64,000 nucleotides of DNA. It comes from Diphasiastrum complanatum. Taxonomy: Eukaryota; Streptophyta; Lycopodiopsida; Lycopodiales; Lycopodiaceae. Location: contig CM055110.1 in assembly GCA_029204225.1 (NCBI GenBank), positions 45,780,267 to 45,844,266 on the forward strand. The letters are read 5' to 3'. The notes below the pieces were generated by a model. The model was not told where the DNA came from. It made no database searches and was given only the letters and a program-made list of their open reading frames with translations. How positions within the stretch are numbered: position 1 is the first letter of the stretch; every line of letters starts with the position of its first letter. The translations under genes were made by a program, and so were the position numbers. Of the stretch, positions 31,471 through 44,285 are shown in pieces.

Positions 31471-32792
31471 ACCTGGAACCAGTTCACCTCTCAACTTTAA
31501 TACGATACAACAACCAGCAGTTCCAGCAGGGATGCCATCGGAAAGACAACAATTCCATGCTCCTGTATTAGCCATCACGCGAGCACAGAAGAGGAAGGAA
31601 GTGGCTCCCTCACCACCACCCTTGGTCATTGATGACCAACCCTCAACTTCAGCACCATATCCGAATGTGAGGGAAGAAAGAAGACAGTACCAAAAAATAC
31701 GACACTGGGTATAGAAGGCACAAGCGGAGGAAAAAGAGCAGGAAGGGGACAATCCCACGGAACCTCCAGTTGGCGGCGAACGGGAACCGCAAGCGGGCTC
31801 AACACTGCGCACTGATCAGAATGATCGGTTGCACCAACATGAACCACCCTTTCACATGGTGGAGCCCGAGGAACCACGCACTGAAAGGCTCACACTTTTA
31901 CTGGCAAGCCGTGTTAGTATACCACTCGGAGAACTACTGTGGATTTTACCACAAGCGAAAAGCCTTCTAGCTGAATGGGCCAAAGCGGAAGAGGAGCCAG
32001 TAGTGCCTGAGCCCATATATTGTATGGGCTATGAAGAAACAAGTAACGTCTCCACATCGGGGCAGCAAGGGAAAGTGAGGAGCACAACATCACTTTGCCA
32101 ATCAAACACAAGACATAGAGGATGAGGCAGCAGTAGTAGATGGAGAATCAGATGTAAATTTGATCTCTACTACTTTGTATGAAAAGTGGAGTTTACAAGG
32201 GTTGAAGCCAACAAGATTCGCCATCAAGATGGCGGATCAATCCTGTGTGAAACCAAAAGGTGTAGTTGTCAATATCCCTGTAAAAATAGCCGACATGCAG
32301 TTTGTGATCACTTTTGTAGTCGTGGATATACCTGAATCTCCAATTGCATACCGTGTGTTACTAGGAAGACTGTGGTTGAGGACTGCGCAAGTAGTACACA
32401 ACTGGGGTACGGGGAAACTCACCTTTGAGAACAGAGATCAGACTGTAAAGGTTGATCCAACCACATGGGCAGTGAAGCTTGTTGCACCCAAAGCTAATGA
32501 CGGATCATCCACGACAGATCACACGATTGATCGCCCAAGGCCAGCCAAGGGAGGTCACTATGATTCAGAGATGGATGTCGTGAGATGGACGGATGCATTA
32601 ACAACTATTGACTGCCGGGCATGTCAATATGAATCAGATCCTGAACCCAGTACATCTTCACCCAAGTCTTACACTATGGACACACCAATCACATTTGGGG
32701 TGAATATGATAAACGTAGCATGGCTGTCAACGGAACCTATTGAGAACCCAATGGACGATGATTTAGTCCCTTGGCAACATGCTCTAACTTAA
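31471..32792 (+). pseudogene. Gypsy linker and retropepsin-like protease
   Basis: 31471-32100 is a charged, Pro-rich linker in mixed frames. From about 32122 the frame reads AVVDGESDVNLISTTLYEKW, the protease active-site region. The usual Asp-Gly/Ser-Gly here is Asp-Gly-Glu, so a key glycine is changed. The flap and second half follow (FVITFVVVDIPESPIAYRVL, then LGRLWLRTAQVVHNWGTGKL). The frame continues open to 32792. It corresponds to the aspartic protease that matures Gag-Pol. Confidence 0.8.
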
Positions 32793-34245
32793 AATAAGGA
32801 GATTGAGCTGACTGATGAGCAAATCCTACACCGCATGGACCCAGATCGTTACGGAATCAAAAAAGTACCAACCCAACCACCACAAAAGCCTGCTATGGCG
32901 AAGGTCTCAAGGATCGATCCACCCAAGGCACCTGCGAATAAGAAGAATCGGTTGAAGCAACGCTACAACCAGGTGATCCGATGGAGTGATCTACCCGAAG
33001 AGGCAATAGCTATAGTGGATGTTGATATTTGCAACCATGAGGTGAATGTCACGGCAGTTCCGATGAAAGACAACAAAGACGAATCCACCAAATTGACAAA
33101 AAAGGACAAAAAGAAGGTGTTGGATTCCTTGAAGTCAATCAAGATGGACTCAAATACAGCGTCATCTTCTACACAAATGACAAAAAACTAAAAGATGACC
33201 AGTCGGGCTAAGATCAATATGTTGAAAGAGGAATCTCGGCGAGCTCCAGTTCATGAGATGCCTGAAACTTTCAAAAATTATACCTTGGACGACGTGGTAA
33301 TTATGATGCCGCAAGCCCAATGAGAACCTGATCAAAGTCAGGCACCAGCGGAACAAGTCTTCGAGGGAACTGCGCAAACACAGCCGATGAACCTTGCCAA
33401 GCTAGGTGAAGAAGAAAAGATAGTGCATGTGGGAGAGCAGTTAACGCCCACACAGTTCAAGAGACTACGATCCTTGTTGGTGGAGTATAAAGACTGTTTT
33501 GCCTGGAGTTACAATGATCTGAAGGGCATTCCACCAATATTAGTCTAACACACCATACCCTTGGTGGATGGAGCAGTCCCCAAGGTAAGCCGTTACTATC
33601 GCTGCAACCCGAATTATACAGAGCTGATCAAGCAGGAGTTGCAAAAGCTGATGGATGCAAATTTCATTTATGAAATCAAGCACACGGAATGGGTATCGCC
33701 GATATTTATAGTACCCAAGAAGAATGGCAAAATGCGAATTTGTGTGAATATGAAGGCGCTAAATGCAGTCACCAAAAAGGATCATTTTCCTTTACCATTT
33801 ACGAAAAGTGTCCTCGACAGAGTAGCTGGCGCTGAAGCCTACAGTTTTTTAGATGGCTTCAGCGGCTACAACTAGGTAAAGGTAGACCCCCAAGACCAAC
33901 ACAAGACAACATTTGCCACGGAATGGGGAACCTATGCCTATAAAGTGATGCCATTCGGACTTTGCAATGCCCCAAGCACCTTTCAGCATGTCATGCAGGC
34001 GACATTCAAAGAATATTTGCAAAAATTTCTGGAAATTTTCTTGGACGATCTATGCGTGCATGGACTAGACTCAGAACACTTATCCAATTTGGAGAAAGTG
34101 CTACAAAAATATCGCAACTTCCAGATCTCCTTGAATCTAGAAAAATGTCAATTTTGGGTGACACATCGCTTGATTCTCGGCCATATAGTGTCAAGACACG
34201 GGATCGCCACAGACCTATCAAAGATCAGGATTCATTGTTGATCTA
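32793..34245 (+). pseudogene. Gypsy reverse transcriptase (right element)
   Basis: A pre-RT linker (32835-33191) is followed by RT proper with YKDCFAWSYNDLKGIPP, VSRYYRCNPNY, FIYEIKHTEWVSPIFIVPKK, NGKMRICVNMKALN, FLDGFSGYN, WGTYAYKVMPFGLCNAPSTF, LEIFLDDLCVHG (catalytic box intact) and LGHIVSRHGIA. Stops at about 33546 and 33877 replace expected Gln codons (TAA for CAA, TAG for CAG). The sister copy on the minus strand still has Gln at the second position. A further stop lies near 34240. Confidence 0.93.
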
Positions 34246-34800
34246 CCACCACCGGGGACGATCCACGAAGTCTACATCTTCATGGGTCATGCTAACTATT
34301 ATAGGATCTTCATTCTTGATTTTGCGGAGTTAGCCCGACCAATTTACAAACTCACAACGGATCCACATTGGAACGAGCAAACCCTAAAGGCTTTCCAAAA
34401 GCTTAAGGATTGGTTTCAGCACCAATCTTACGTCCACCCAATTGGTCCATTGAGTTTTATGTGCATACGGACGCATCGAAGTATGCAGTTGGAGCAGTCT
34501 TAACCCAACCAGGTGAACAAAAGAAGTATTTTCCAATCCTATTTGCAAGCCGACAACTCAGTGATACAGAAATGAATTATTCAACCACATAGCGGTAAGC
34601 ACTGGCAATGATCTATGCGGTTAAGAAATTTTGACACTACTTGATGGCCGCACATTTCGCTTTTTATACGGACCATCAACCATTGCTCTATCTCGTTAAC
34701 AAAACTTGCAACACCGGGAGAATCACCAGATGGCTACTTCTGTTTTTGGAGTTTGATTTTCGGATAGTAGTTCGCAAGGAAAAACAATACTACATGGTAG
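34246..34800 (+). pseudogene. Gypsy RT thumb and RNase H (right element)
   Basis: Shifts between frames: MGHANYYRIFILDFAELARP, IYKLTTDPHWNEQTLKAFQK, then RNase H with SIEFYVHTDASKYAVGAVLT, FPILFASRQLSDTEMNYSTT, AMIYAVKKF and FYTDHQPLLYLVNK. The TRWLLLFLEFDFRIVVRKEK stretch resembles the Athila/Tat branch. Stops lie at about 34592 and 34635. Confidence 0.88.
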
Positions 34801-35690
34801 ATCATGTGTCGCGAATCAAGGGAAAGGAGGTTGCAACCCAACTTGACGATGAGATGGCCGATGTTGTCTTATTTTACGTGGACACAGTACCAGAATGGGC
34901 TGTCGACGTTGTTGACTATCTAATGCGGGGCCAACCAGACGAGTCACTACCAAAGGCAGATCACCGGAAATTGATCTTGAAAGCTAGACCTTATCAGCTG
35001 ATTGCTGGCCAGTTGTATCAAAGAGGTCTAGATGGGATTATTTGGCGATGTATTCTCCCTCATGAGGCCACCCAGATCATTTCACTTTCACATGAAGGCA
35101 TGGGTGGAGGCCATTTTGCATCCGACGTTACAGTTTGCAAGATCCTACAATCAGGATGTTGGTGGCCAATGATTCATAAGGATACGGAGGAATACTTGAG
35201 AAAGTGTGATGTGTGCCAAAGGGCGAGGAGACCAACGAGATTGAATTATGACGTACTGCACCCGGTCTTAGCCCAAGCACCATTCGAAAAGTGGGGATTG
35301 GATTACATCGGTCCAATTCACCCTACAACAAGGAGTTCCTAGGCTCGATACATAATCGTAGCCACGGACTATCTCACCAAGTGGGTCGAAGCCAAGGCAG
35401 GAAGAGTAGCGGATGCTAGGACCACTGCCAAGTTCCTTTATGAAAATATCATTGTGCGATTTGGATGCCTGGTGGAGCTAGTCAGCGATCGCGAAAGTCA
35501 TTTCATCAATGAGACCATCAAGGTCATGTTGGAGGAATTCTTCATGATCCATAGAACCAATACGCCTTATTATCCTCATGGTAATGGGCAAGCAGAATAA
35601 TCCAATAAAATCATGTGTAGCGTGCTCATGAAAACAGTTGAAGCTAGCAGATCAGATTGGGAACATAAGTTGCATGCTGCTCTGTGGGCA
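34801..35690 (+). pseudogene. Gypsy integrase (right element), 3' truncated
   Basis: Tether, then the zinc domain (HEGMGGGHFASD ... CDVCQRARRPTR) and core with WGLDYIGPIHPTTRSS. A TAG replaces a likely Gln at 35341. The core continues ARYIIVATDYLTKWVEAKAG, FGCLVELVSDRESHF (second Asp) and YYPHGNGQAE (Glu present), then a TAA. The reading ends at HKLHAALWA, about 35685, where unrelated leader-like sequence starts. The C-terminal integrase domain, any env-like ORF and the 3' LTR are missing. Confidence 0.92.
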
Positions 35691-36260
35691 CCACTAGGTC
35701 CAGGAAGATCAAGCCAAATCAAGCTAGATCCATCAAGATTCGGCCAGATCTGGCAAGATCGGGGAAATCCATCAGGGTCCAAGGGGGATTAATATCTAGA
35801 AGGGATCAAGAAGGAAGCAGATCATCAGATTATGCCAATAAGTCTCCTAAATTTGCAGATCAGAGACCTTGATCTCAGTAACTATGGCAAATTAGGGACA
35901 AAATTCAACAAAAAACTGATGGATCTGTTACCAGATGTCCATCAGAACTTCCAAAGAATTACGAACAGTCAGATCAAGCATAGATGAAGCTGATTACCGG
36001 TTTACAAAAGTTAAAAATCAGAGAATCTCAAGATCTCATCAAAAAACACTCTAAAAGAGCACATTTTTCATGATTTTTGGAGATCCTCCGGGAGATGGCT
36101 CTTGAAACTTGGACAGTCACTAGATCTGACCCAGATGCATCCATAAAAATCTCTACGAGAGATCCTGATGGAGAAATCATCAATTTTTTAGTGTGTGCGA
36201 GGGTTCCCAGAAGCTGAATCTTCAAAACCCTCGTAGAGCATCAAGATCATCCTACCAACC
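35690..36260 (+). mobile_element. Leader-like segment of a related Gypsy element
   Basis: No coding. It contains GTGTGCGAGGGTTCCCAGAAG, AAAACCCTCGTAGAGC and ACCAACCCTCGCAAGG, and many AAGATC/CAGATC words. The same vocabulary and orientation occur in the leader at 28.75-30.1 kb. This suggests a second element's leader fused after the integrase truncation. Confidence 0.5.
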
Positions 36261-36384
36261 CTCGCAAGGTGTGTAATTTTGCCTGCACACTTCTCAAGGC
36301 AAAAGTGCACGATTTCCAAACTTTGCTTTATGAGGGAAGTGGCTTTCTCTCACTTTGCAGATTTGGGAAGTGGCTGGGAACATT

Positions 36385-36680
36385 CCTCGTTCAAAGTAGA
36401 CGACCTTCAGCATTTTTCTCTCTCTTTGAGATTTTGCGAAAAAGGCGAAGGTCCCCTAAAATAGTTCTTGAAAGTAGATGCCCTTCGGGATTTCTATCTC
36501 TCTTTGCATTTTTGCAAAAAAGTAGAAGGTGCCCTAAAATGATTGAACTTTGAACTGTGGCAAAATAGTTTAAATTGTTGAACTGTTGCAAAATAGTTTA
36601 AACTGTTGAAAACATATTTCATTTTTGCAGACTGTCGTGACACTTAGAGTATTTTTGCAGACTGTCGCGAAAGTAATGTA
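36385..36680 (+). repeat. Set of small tandem duplications
   Basis: Three adjacent duplications. The first is about 80 bp (AAAGTAGACGACCTTCAGCATT... and AAAGTAGATGCCCTTCGGGATT..., both ending CCCTAAAATag/ga). The second is about 28 bp (GAACTGT.GCAAAATAGTTTAAA.TGTTG, twice). The third is about 32 bp (ATTTTTGCAGACTGTCG.GA, two copies plus a decayed third). Such stacking points to repeated slippage. Confidence 0.8.
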
Positions 36681-36984
36681 TTTATGTAGACTTGTTCTGA
36701 ATGCTAATTTCATGGAAGTCCTTAAATATGGCCAAGTCTTCAATGACTTCAAGTTATTGGACTCAACATCCGAATTTGAAATCATGATAGGATTGGTTAC
36801 CCTTTGCCGGAGATCAACCGAAAGCCCATTGTAGACGTTCTTCGAATAAATTGGCTTTCTAAGTTTGTGATTCCTGCAGGTATCAGATGAGCAGACGTAG
36901 AACCAAAGTTGGTTTCACCTGACCCTAGATCAATGATCAACAAACATGCAGGAAAAATCATGAAATAGAAATTAGTCATTCACC

Positions 36985-37215
36985 AAGGAGACAACTATGG
37001 GCTTAATTTCCAACACGGATGGATCTATTGCTAAATGTAAAACAAGATTAGTTGTCAAGGGCTATGCTCAAAGTAAATGAATAGATTATGATGAAACTTT
37101 TGCACCTGTGGCAAAGTGGACTACTTTGAAACTCTCATTTGGTCTAGTAGCTAATTTTGGTAGGAAAGTCCATCAGATGGATGTTAAATCTGCATTTCTC
37201 AATGACATTATATGC
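36985..37215 (+). pseudogene. Copia RT fragment
   Basis: Encodes TDGSIAKCKTRLVVKGYAQS, a stop, then [20 protein letters not shown] and [18 protein letters not shown], the fingers of Copia RT. It ends abruptly at 37215. Only about 75 codons remain. It lies just 5' of a Copia leader and gag in the same orientation but out of order (RT before gag), so it comes from a different insertion. Confidence 0.85.
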
Positions 37216-37344
37216 TGGATTTCTATCCTCTCCATCCCTTATCTCATTGCTAATTTAGATCCATCCATTTGATGTATGTAAATCATTTGTTGTAGTCTCA
37301 CAGTCTGTAGAAATACTCTATGTTTGAAGACAAACATTAGAAGT

Positions 37345-37645
37345 CATCGCAAGGTCCCGCAAGAGCCCTTATTGCAGTCTGTAGCAGCCTTTATAAGAGC
37401 AGCGCAAAAACTCGCCAGAGCATCACTTACGGTCTCTAGTGGAGGCGAGTTTCAAGGCCCTGCAGAAGGGTGACCACAAAGGTCCCGCAAGAACTTCACT
37501 TGCAGTAGTAGGCCCCACAAGTGGAAAACCGTGAAGGTCCCGCAAGAGCATCACTCGAGGTCTACAGTGGTGGTGAGTTCCGAAAGGGAGATCACAAAAA
37601 AGGTCCTGCAAGAACATCACTTGCGGTCCATAGCGGACTCGGTGC
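37345..37645 (+). repeat. Tandem GGTCCCGCAAGAGCATCACT repeats (Copia leader)
   Basis: Five imperfect units containing aaggtccYgcaagaRcatcacttgcggtct and a GTGG.GGCGAGTT segment, period roughly 55-75 bp. It lies immediately upstream of the Copia gag at 37655 in the same orientation. Confidence 0.8.
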
Positions 37646-37654
37646 CTACGTACT

Positions 37655-38960
37655 ACTTATGGAAATTCAAAATGAGGGTAGTCCTGATGGCCAAAGAACT
37701 ATGGAAAATAGTCGTCGGAATTGAACTGATTCCCAGTGTCGATGAGCAAGCCATTTCTAAGTGGAAGCTCAGGGATGGCAAGGCGTTTGCCTTGATCACC
37801 CATAACATCTCTGACACACAAATTGGCCATATCAGACAAGCCTAATCTTTGAGAGAAGCTTGGGATATATTAAGTACACTTTACGAAGTGAGAGATGTCA
37901 CTTCGAAGCTACATATGAGGAGAAAGTTATTCTCACTCAAAGTCAGCATGTGATCTTGTTCAAAATCACATTAATCAATTCAAAACTATGCTAGAGCAAA
38001 TGGTAGCTATAAAGTCCTAAACACATGATACTATCTAAACATGCCAATACAAGCAACCAACAAGGGAACAGATGGTGGAGAAACCAATCCAACCAAGCCT
38101 AGATCGAACGGATCTAGCCCCCAAGCTATGGTCAATCTCAACGAGGAATGAGGAATCACTCAAGCAACATGTAGCTACCAATCACACAATCAAGCAATGC
38201 ACTAGTGAGAGCCCAATAGGTATACTTATACCCTCCAAGGCCCATGCACCACTAGTAGTGCATTGTGACACCTCACTGGACACCTCTGTAGCCTATCTGG
38301 GCCACGTAATCTAGTTTGCCAATGACTCACTGATAGACCCATATAAATCCGCCATCATGAGTTTAGGCCTACAACCATTATTTATGACCTTATACACATA
38401 AGGGCCCCAATTCCCTTATAGTCACAATTAACTTACGGGTTGTTGGTCTATTGATCCCTAGCGTGGACACGCTACCCGAGATCAGTCATGGGCATGATAG
38501 TAGCGATAGGTTCAGTGATAGAAGATTCAGATGTTGACATGACCTTACCATCTAGTATGTCGTCCTCTTATGAAAACTGGGTGATGATGATTTCCACTCA
38601 CTCAGACATAACCTTATCCAGAGTCATCATTATGCTGCTACAAGAGAAAACACGAAGGAATGGAGCATCCTCGTCCTCCATCAATGACTCGTAGGATCTG
38701 TTCTCCTAAAAGAACATGAAGAAGCAATAGATTAGAAACAGTCATAGAAGTAGGGTCCGCAACCCACTCAGAACAAGAAAAAGTTGTTATGCAAGTACTG
38801 TAAAAGGACGAATCATGAGATCTAGGAATGCCGAATCTTGAAGTTCAACAACAAAAAGAAGAAACAATTGGATCAACAAGCTAATGCGGCCATCAATCAG
38901 AAGCAGAACGTCAAAGACGACGACGAGCAGGAAGCCTTCATGGTGAGTCGTCAGGGGACT
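37655..38960 (+). pseudogene. Copia gag, interrupted by a ~485-bp insertion
   Basis: Begins LWKFKMRVVLMAKELWKIVV, then KWKLRDGKAFALITHNISDT, SLREAWDILSTLYEVRD and RRKLFSLK. After a 1-base frameshift comes HINQFKTMLEQMVAI (38011). About 485 bp of unrelated sequence follows. Gag then resumes at MIVAIGSVIEDSDVDM (38497), SSYENWVMMISTHSD and MLLQEKTRR. A zinc knuckle CKYCKRTNHEI then a stop then EC follows at about 38787. This is the UBN2-type Copia gag. The insertion and stops make it inactive. Confidence 0.88.
38012..38496. mobile_element. Unknown insertion within Copia gag
   Basis: About 485 bp, flanked by similar 12-mers (ATGGTAGCTATA left, ATAGTAGCGATA right) that both encode the same gag residues (M/I-V-A-I). 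This looks like an aged target duplication. No ORF of known type. Confidence 0.5.
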
Positions 38961-39124
38961 GTCATCTATTCTTTTGTATTTCTGCAGACTCTCAGAAGAC
39001 AAGTGTATTTTTGTAGAGTATGTGACTGTACAAGTATTTACAACAACTAGTTAATGGATCTATATTATCAAAGAGATAGGGATGGAGAGAGTTGTTTGAA
39101 GGCATTGATATGTCTGAGTTCCAT

Positions 39125-39303
<179 letters not shown>

Positions 39304-39724
39304 ATATGGATATCTGCTAAATTTATGTGCCTCTCTTATTTTATATTAAGAAAATCGAGCTTGTTTTTGGTAGCTCAAGCAACAAAGATAGAGTACATGC
39401 CTATTATTTTCGCAACAACTAGCTCATGCAAGAAGCCTTGCCAAAAGCATGTTGGAATAGTACATTGTGGTGGCTCAATGGAAGAGAACATGTGTTCAAA
39501 TAGAGACAACACAAGCCCATGAGAAGCCTCACATGAGGCAAAAAGTATGGTGAAGAGCACATAATGGTGGGTTACTCATATATTTGCATTTCCCTTCTTT
39601 CGATCATCGACTTGCTTGACAAAGTACAATTTACCAGTGCACACATAGTCTTGCAACAAACGAATTCATGTGCATCCCTTTCTTTCTCTCATGTGCATGA
39701 TGTAGCCCAAGAACGTGAGCATGC

Positions 39725-41146
<1,422 letters not shown>

Positions 41147-42247
41147 ATGCCGCAATGTTGCCTGTTAAACTTGAAAACATTATGCACGGATCGTTCATCT
41201 CAGTGCTGCAGTGAAGCTACGAGAAAGGCACAAACAAATGAACATGCATCATTTTTTGTGAGGGTTGAAGGCAGATGGAGTGGAAGGGGTACATGTGGAT
41301 CGGAACAACGTATGAGAAATTATTCTTGTAAAGGAGAGGGAATTGATTCTGTGTCTAGCAGCTCTTTGGCTGCTTTGAGAAATTGCGACAAGCAAAGATG
41401 GACGAAAGGAGAGGTAAGGTTTTTGTGTGCATTTATTCAACCTAATGGAGATCATGGCAATGCCTGCAGAGGCTCCCGTTTCTCCAAAAGGAAAAGGGTG
41501 CTGGTTCAAGTGGTTGATGAATTTGGAGGGGACAGTGGAGGATCTTTAGGAGGGGGCCATGGTGGATTTTCTGGCGGAGGTTACAATGGTCCTGGCCCTA
41601 GAGGCAGTGGGGGTGGCGATGAAAGCGATAGACAGAGGGATTCATTTAGGTTGGAATGGCTAATCCTCATGCTTAGAGCACGGTTGGGGTGTTTTGCCAA
41701 ACAAGCAGCTCTGGCTTTTATTACTACTGCAGTTGCATTGGGCAGTGGGATGCTGCTATTTAATTGTTCGGAAGGATTGAACATTGCATCTGCTCTCACA
41801 CGTACTTCTTTTGAGGAGGTTGCAAGGGAGCCTATGCATTCAATCGAAGAACAGAAAGGTGATATCAGAAATGGAAGTTCCAATTCTATTTGGGAAATCA
41901 AGAGAGGACAATGGACTAGGTTTTTGATTGACAGAGAAACAGATGAGTTTATACCAGAAGTCACCAAAGGGAATGAAGAGGAGGCAATGCTTTATGAAAG
42001 TTCTCATGGTAAATCCAATTCAGAAAGTTCCAAATACCAACCTACCAAGGACATGTATGCATCGAGGAAGAAAATGGATCCTCTTCGGTACATGAATGCA
42101 AGCATAGAGTATGGCTTGGAAGTTCTCAAGCAGTTGATGCTCCCAGAAGGCTACCCAAAAAGCGTGACAGCGGACTACACGGAGTACACTATTTGGAGAA
42201 TGGGCCAAATTATTGCCAGCCAAATAAGTGGTGTTCTTACAACTCAG
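41147..42247 (+). CDS. RUS1: RUS1 (ROOT UVB SENSITIVE 1, DUF647), exon 1
   Basis: 367 codons from ATG to a GTAAAT donor at 42248 (phase 0). Family knowledge: RUS1 is a plastid-targeted DUF647 protein which, with RUS2, acts in UV-B/vitamin B6-linked root signalling and early seedling development. Seen here: a Cys/Ser/Lys-rich N-terminus suitable as a transit peptide; a glycine-rich stretch at residues about 127-157, as in other RUS1 proteins; one hydrophobic segment at about 187-206 ([20 protein letters not shown]); then the DUF647 start with [20 protein letters not shown] and [16 protein letters not shown]. The next exon continues the domain in frame. The start codon is the first ATG of the open frame; no upstream in-frame alternative was found. 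The extent of the N-terminus relative to orthologues is uncertain. Confidence 0.93.
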
Positions 42248-43001
42248 GTAAATTCAGTTCCTAAAGTTTCAGATAGCCGCCCAATTTTCTTGGTTTATAC
42301 TGTACGATATTAAGCTCAGCGATCATGGGTGAAAGATTTACCATTTTTGTAGAAATTAGTGTGTGTCATTGTAATGGTAAGGCTTTAATTAGCCTGTCCT
42401 GTCATAAAATGATTCTCAGAAACGTCATTCATTCATACATGCTCACTTACAGGCATGCACACAAGAACAGACACAAGGGGCAGGGGCTTGCACTTCTACT
42501 CCATGGATTTATTGCTTTGTGGAAACGAGGGCTGTGTTGAACCTTCATAGAAAGGAAATCCCTAAGAAAATTGATCTTTTAGCATTATGAAGAGTGTTTA
42601 AGCAGTATGGATAAAGCTTGTCATGATTTGTATTGAGTTCACGATCCCCCTGAAGAGAATTCATAAGGATTCTATTAGCAGAATCATGGCCAACACCGAA
42701 GGACCACTTTTCATACACATTGGCCTTATGAAAGGCAAGGTGAGTTTGAGCAAGCTATCTATTTTTTGTTACTAGGTACCTTTGTGCGAGTGTCGTCCAT
42801 TTTGTCGGTTGGAGTTTTAGTCTCTCAATCTAATAAAAGATATTATAGTGAAGTTACATAGTTACTAGTATTAGTTGCAGAACTAAGATTAACACCTGAT
42901 AAAGCCTATGTTTTTCCTTTATGTTGTGACCCAAATGATGTCACAACATTAAGGGCTTCATTCATTTGACTGGGTTTTACAAGTAGTTGTAAAGTATGAC
43001 T

Positions 43002-43046
<45 letters not shown>

Positions 43047-43338
43047 AAGTGAATCGAGCACATGTGGCAAGTATATTACGAACTTGAAATAAGACATTTG
43101 ATAAGCAACAAGAGAGCTTTGATGATCGCACTTAAAAAAAATGCTTGGTTGGATTGTTCATTCAAAAAATTTAGACCACCCTCAGAAACTATTAACCTTT
43201 GACACCAAGGCAAGTCTAGGAGTTGTAACTTCTGTTGCAACAAGAGGAAACGCTTATAGCTTTTGATAGTAACCTCAACCTAGCATCCACCAAAGCTTTA
43301 CTAAGAGCTTAATAAAATAGCCATAAAGGGGGGGTTTT

Positions 43339-44283
43339 GAAATAAACGCCTATTTTGGCCCTTTAGGCTTTGTATATTTATAACTTGTAGATTGTGCATA
43401 TGCCATGGGGTATTAATCAAATACATTATGAACCCCTCTTAAGCACATTCAACAAGTAGGTCAAGTAGGACATGTGGTCCACTTGACACCTAGAGTTGAA
43501 TCTAGTAAGAGACACATCGTGCATATCCATGAAGCATGTATGACATTGGGCACTCAAGATCTTTTGGATCTCAAGGGTTTACCACACCTTCCCACTAATT
43601 GATTATTCACTTGTTGGAATCCATCTTTGTTGTTGAGGAGCTTGAGCTTCGGTGTTTGCTAACTTTCTTCTTGTCCTTGGAAAACTATCACTGCTTCATA
43701 GAAGCAAAGGCAGGCTCCTGAAAATCCTTCCTTTGAGAGGGGTTCACCCTTCTCATGTTCTGTTTCAGGAGACCATACAGATCTTCAAGTGTAGGGATTC
43801 TATTCTTGGCAAAAATCAGCATCACATAATCTTGAAAGCATATGTTAGGCAGCAGGCTATTCAAAATCAATGGCACCAAATCTGTGTGTGAAACACCCCC
43901 TCTAGCAACTGCAAGCTGATATCTAAGACCTTGGATCTTACTGCATAACATAAATCGTTTAGATACATTGAGAATCAAGTAAGTTAGAAAACACTAGCTC
44001 CTTGACAACATATATGGATTCTATTATGTAAATAATCAATTAGTGGGAGGGCGTGGTAATTCATTACGATCCTAAAGATCTTGGGTGCCACATGTCATAC
44101 ATGCTTCATGGATAGGCGTGAGGTGTCTCTCACTAAATTCACTCTCTACGTGTCCTGCTTGATCTACTTGTTAAATGTGCATAAGAGGGGTTCACAATTT
44201 ATATAATTAATAGCCCCATGATATGCACAAGTTAGAAGTTACAAATATACAAAGTCTTGAGGGGTAAAATAGGCATTTATTTC
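43339..44283. mobile_element. Foldback element with ~260-bp inverted arms
   Basis: The left arm (43339-43610) and right arm (44029-44283) are reverse complements over almost their full length with modest divergence. Outer ends are GAAATAAACGCCTATTTT and AAAATAGGCATTTATTTC. Inner ends are CCCACTAATTGATTATTCAC and GTAAATAATCAATTAGTGGG. A 418-base spacer holds a gag-like fragment. No clear target duplication was found next to the arms. It could be a foldback/MULE-like non-autonomous transposon, or two inverted copies of the same repeat. Confidence 0.75.
43688..43978 (-). pseudogene. Gag-like fragment inside the foldback element
   Basis: Open 96-codon minus frame: YQLAVARGGVSHTDLVPLIL, SLLPNICFQDYVMLIFAKN, RIPTLEDLYGLLKQNMRRVN. 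The pattern (a short helical segment before PTLEDLYGLL.QE-R) resembles the end of the Copia gag UBN2 domain. The match is only moderate. Confidence 0.45.
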
Positions 44284-44285
44284 AC

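Noticed and set aside
41249-41967. Minus-strand ORFs opposite RUS1 exon 1
   Set aside because: They are antisense shadows of a well-supported coding exon.
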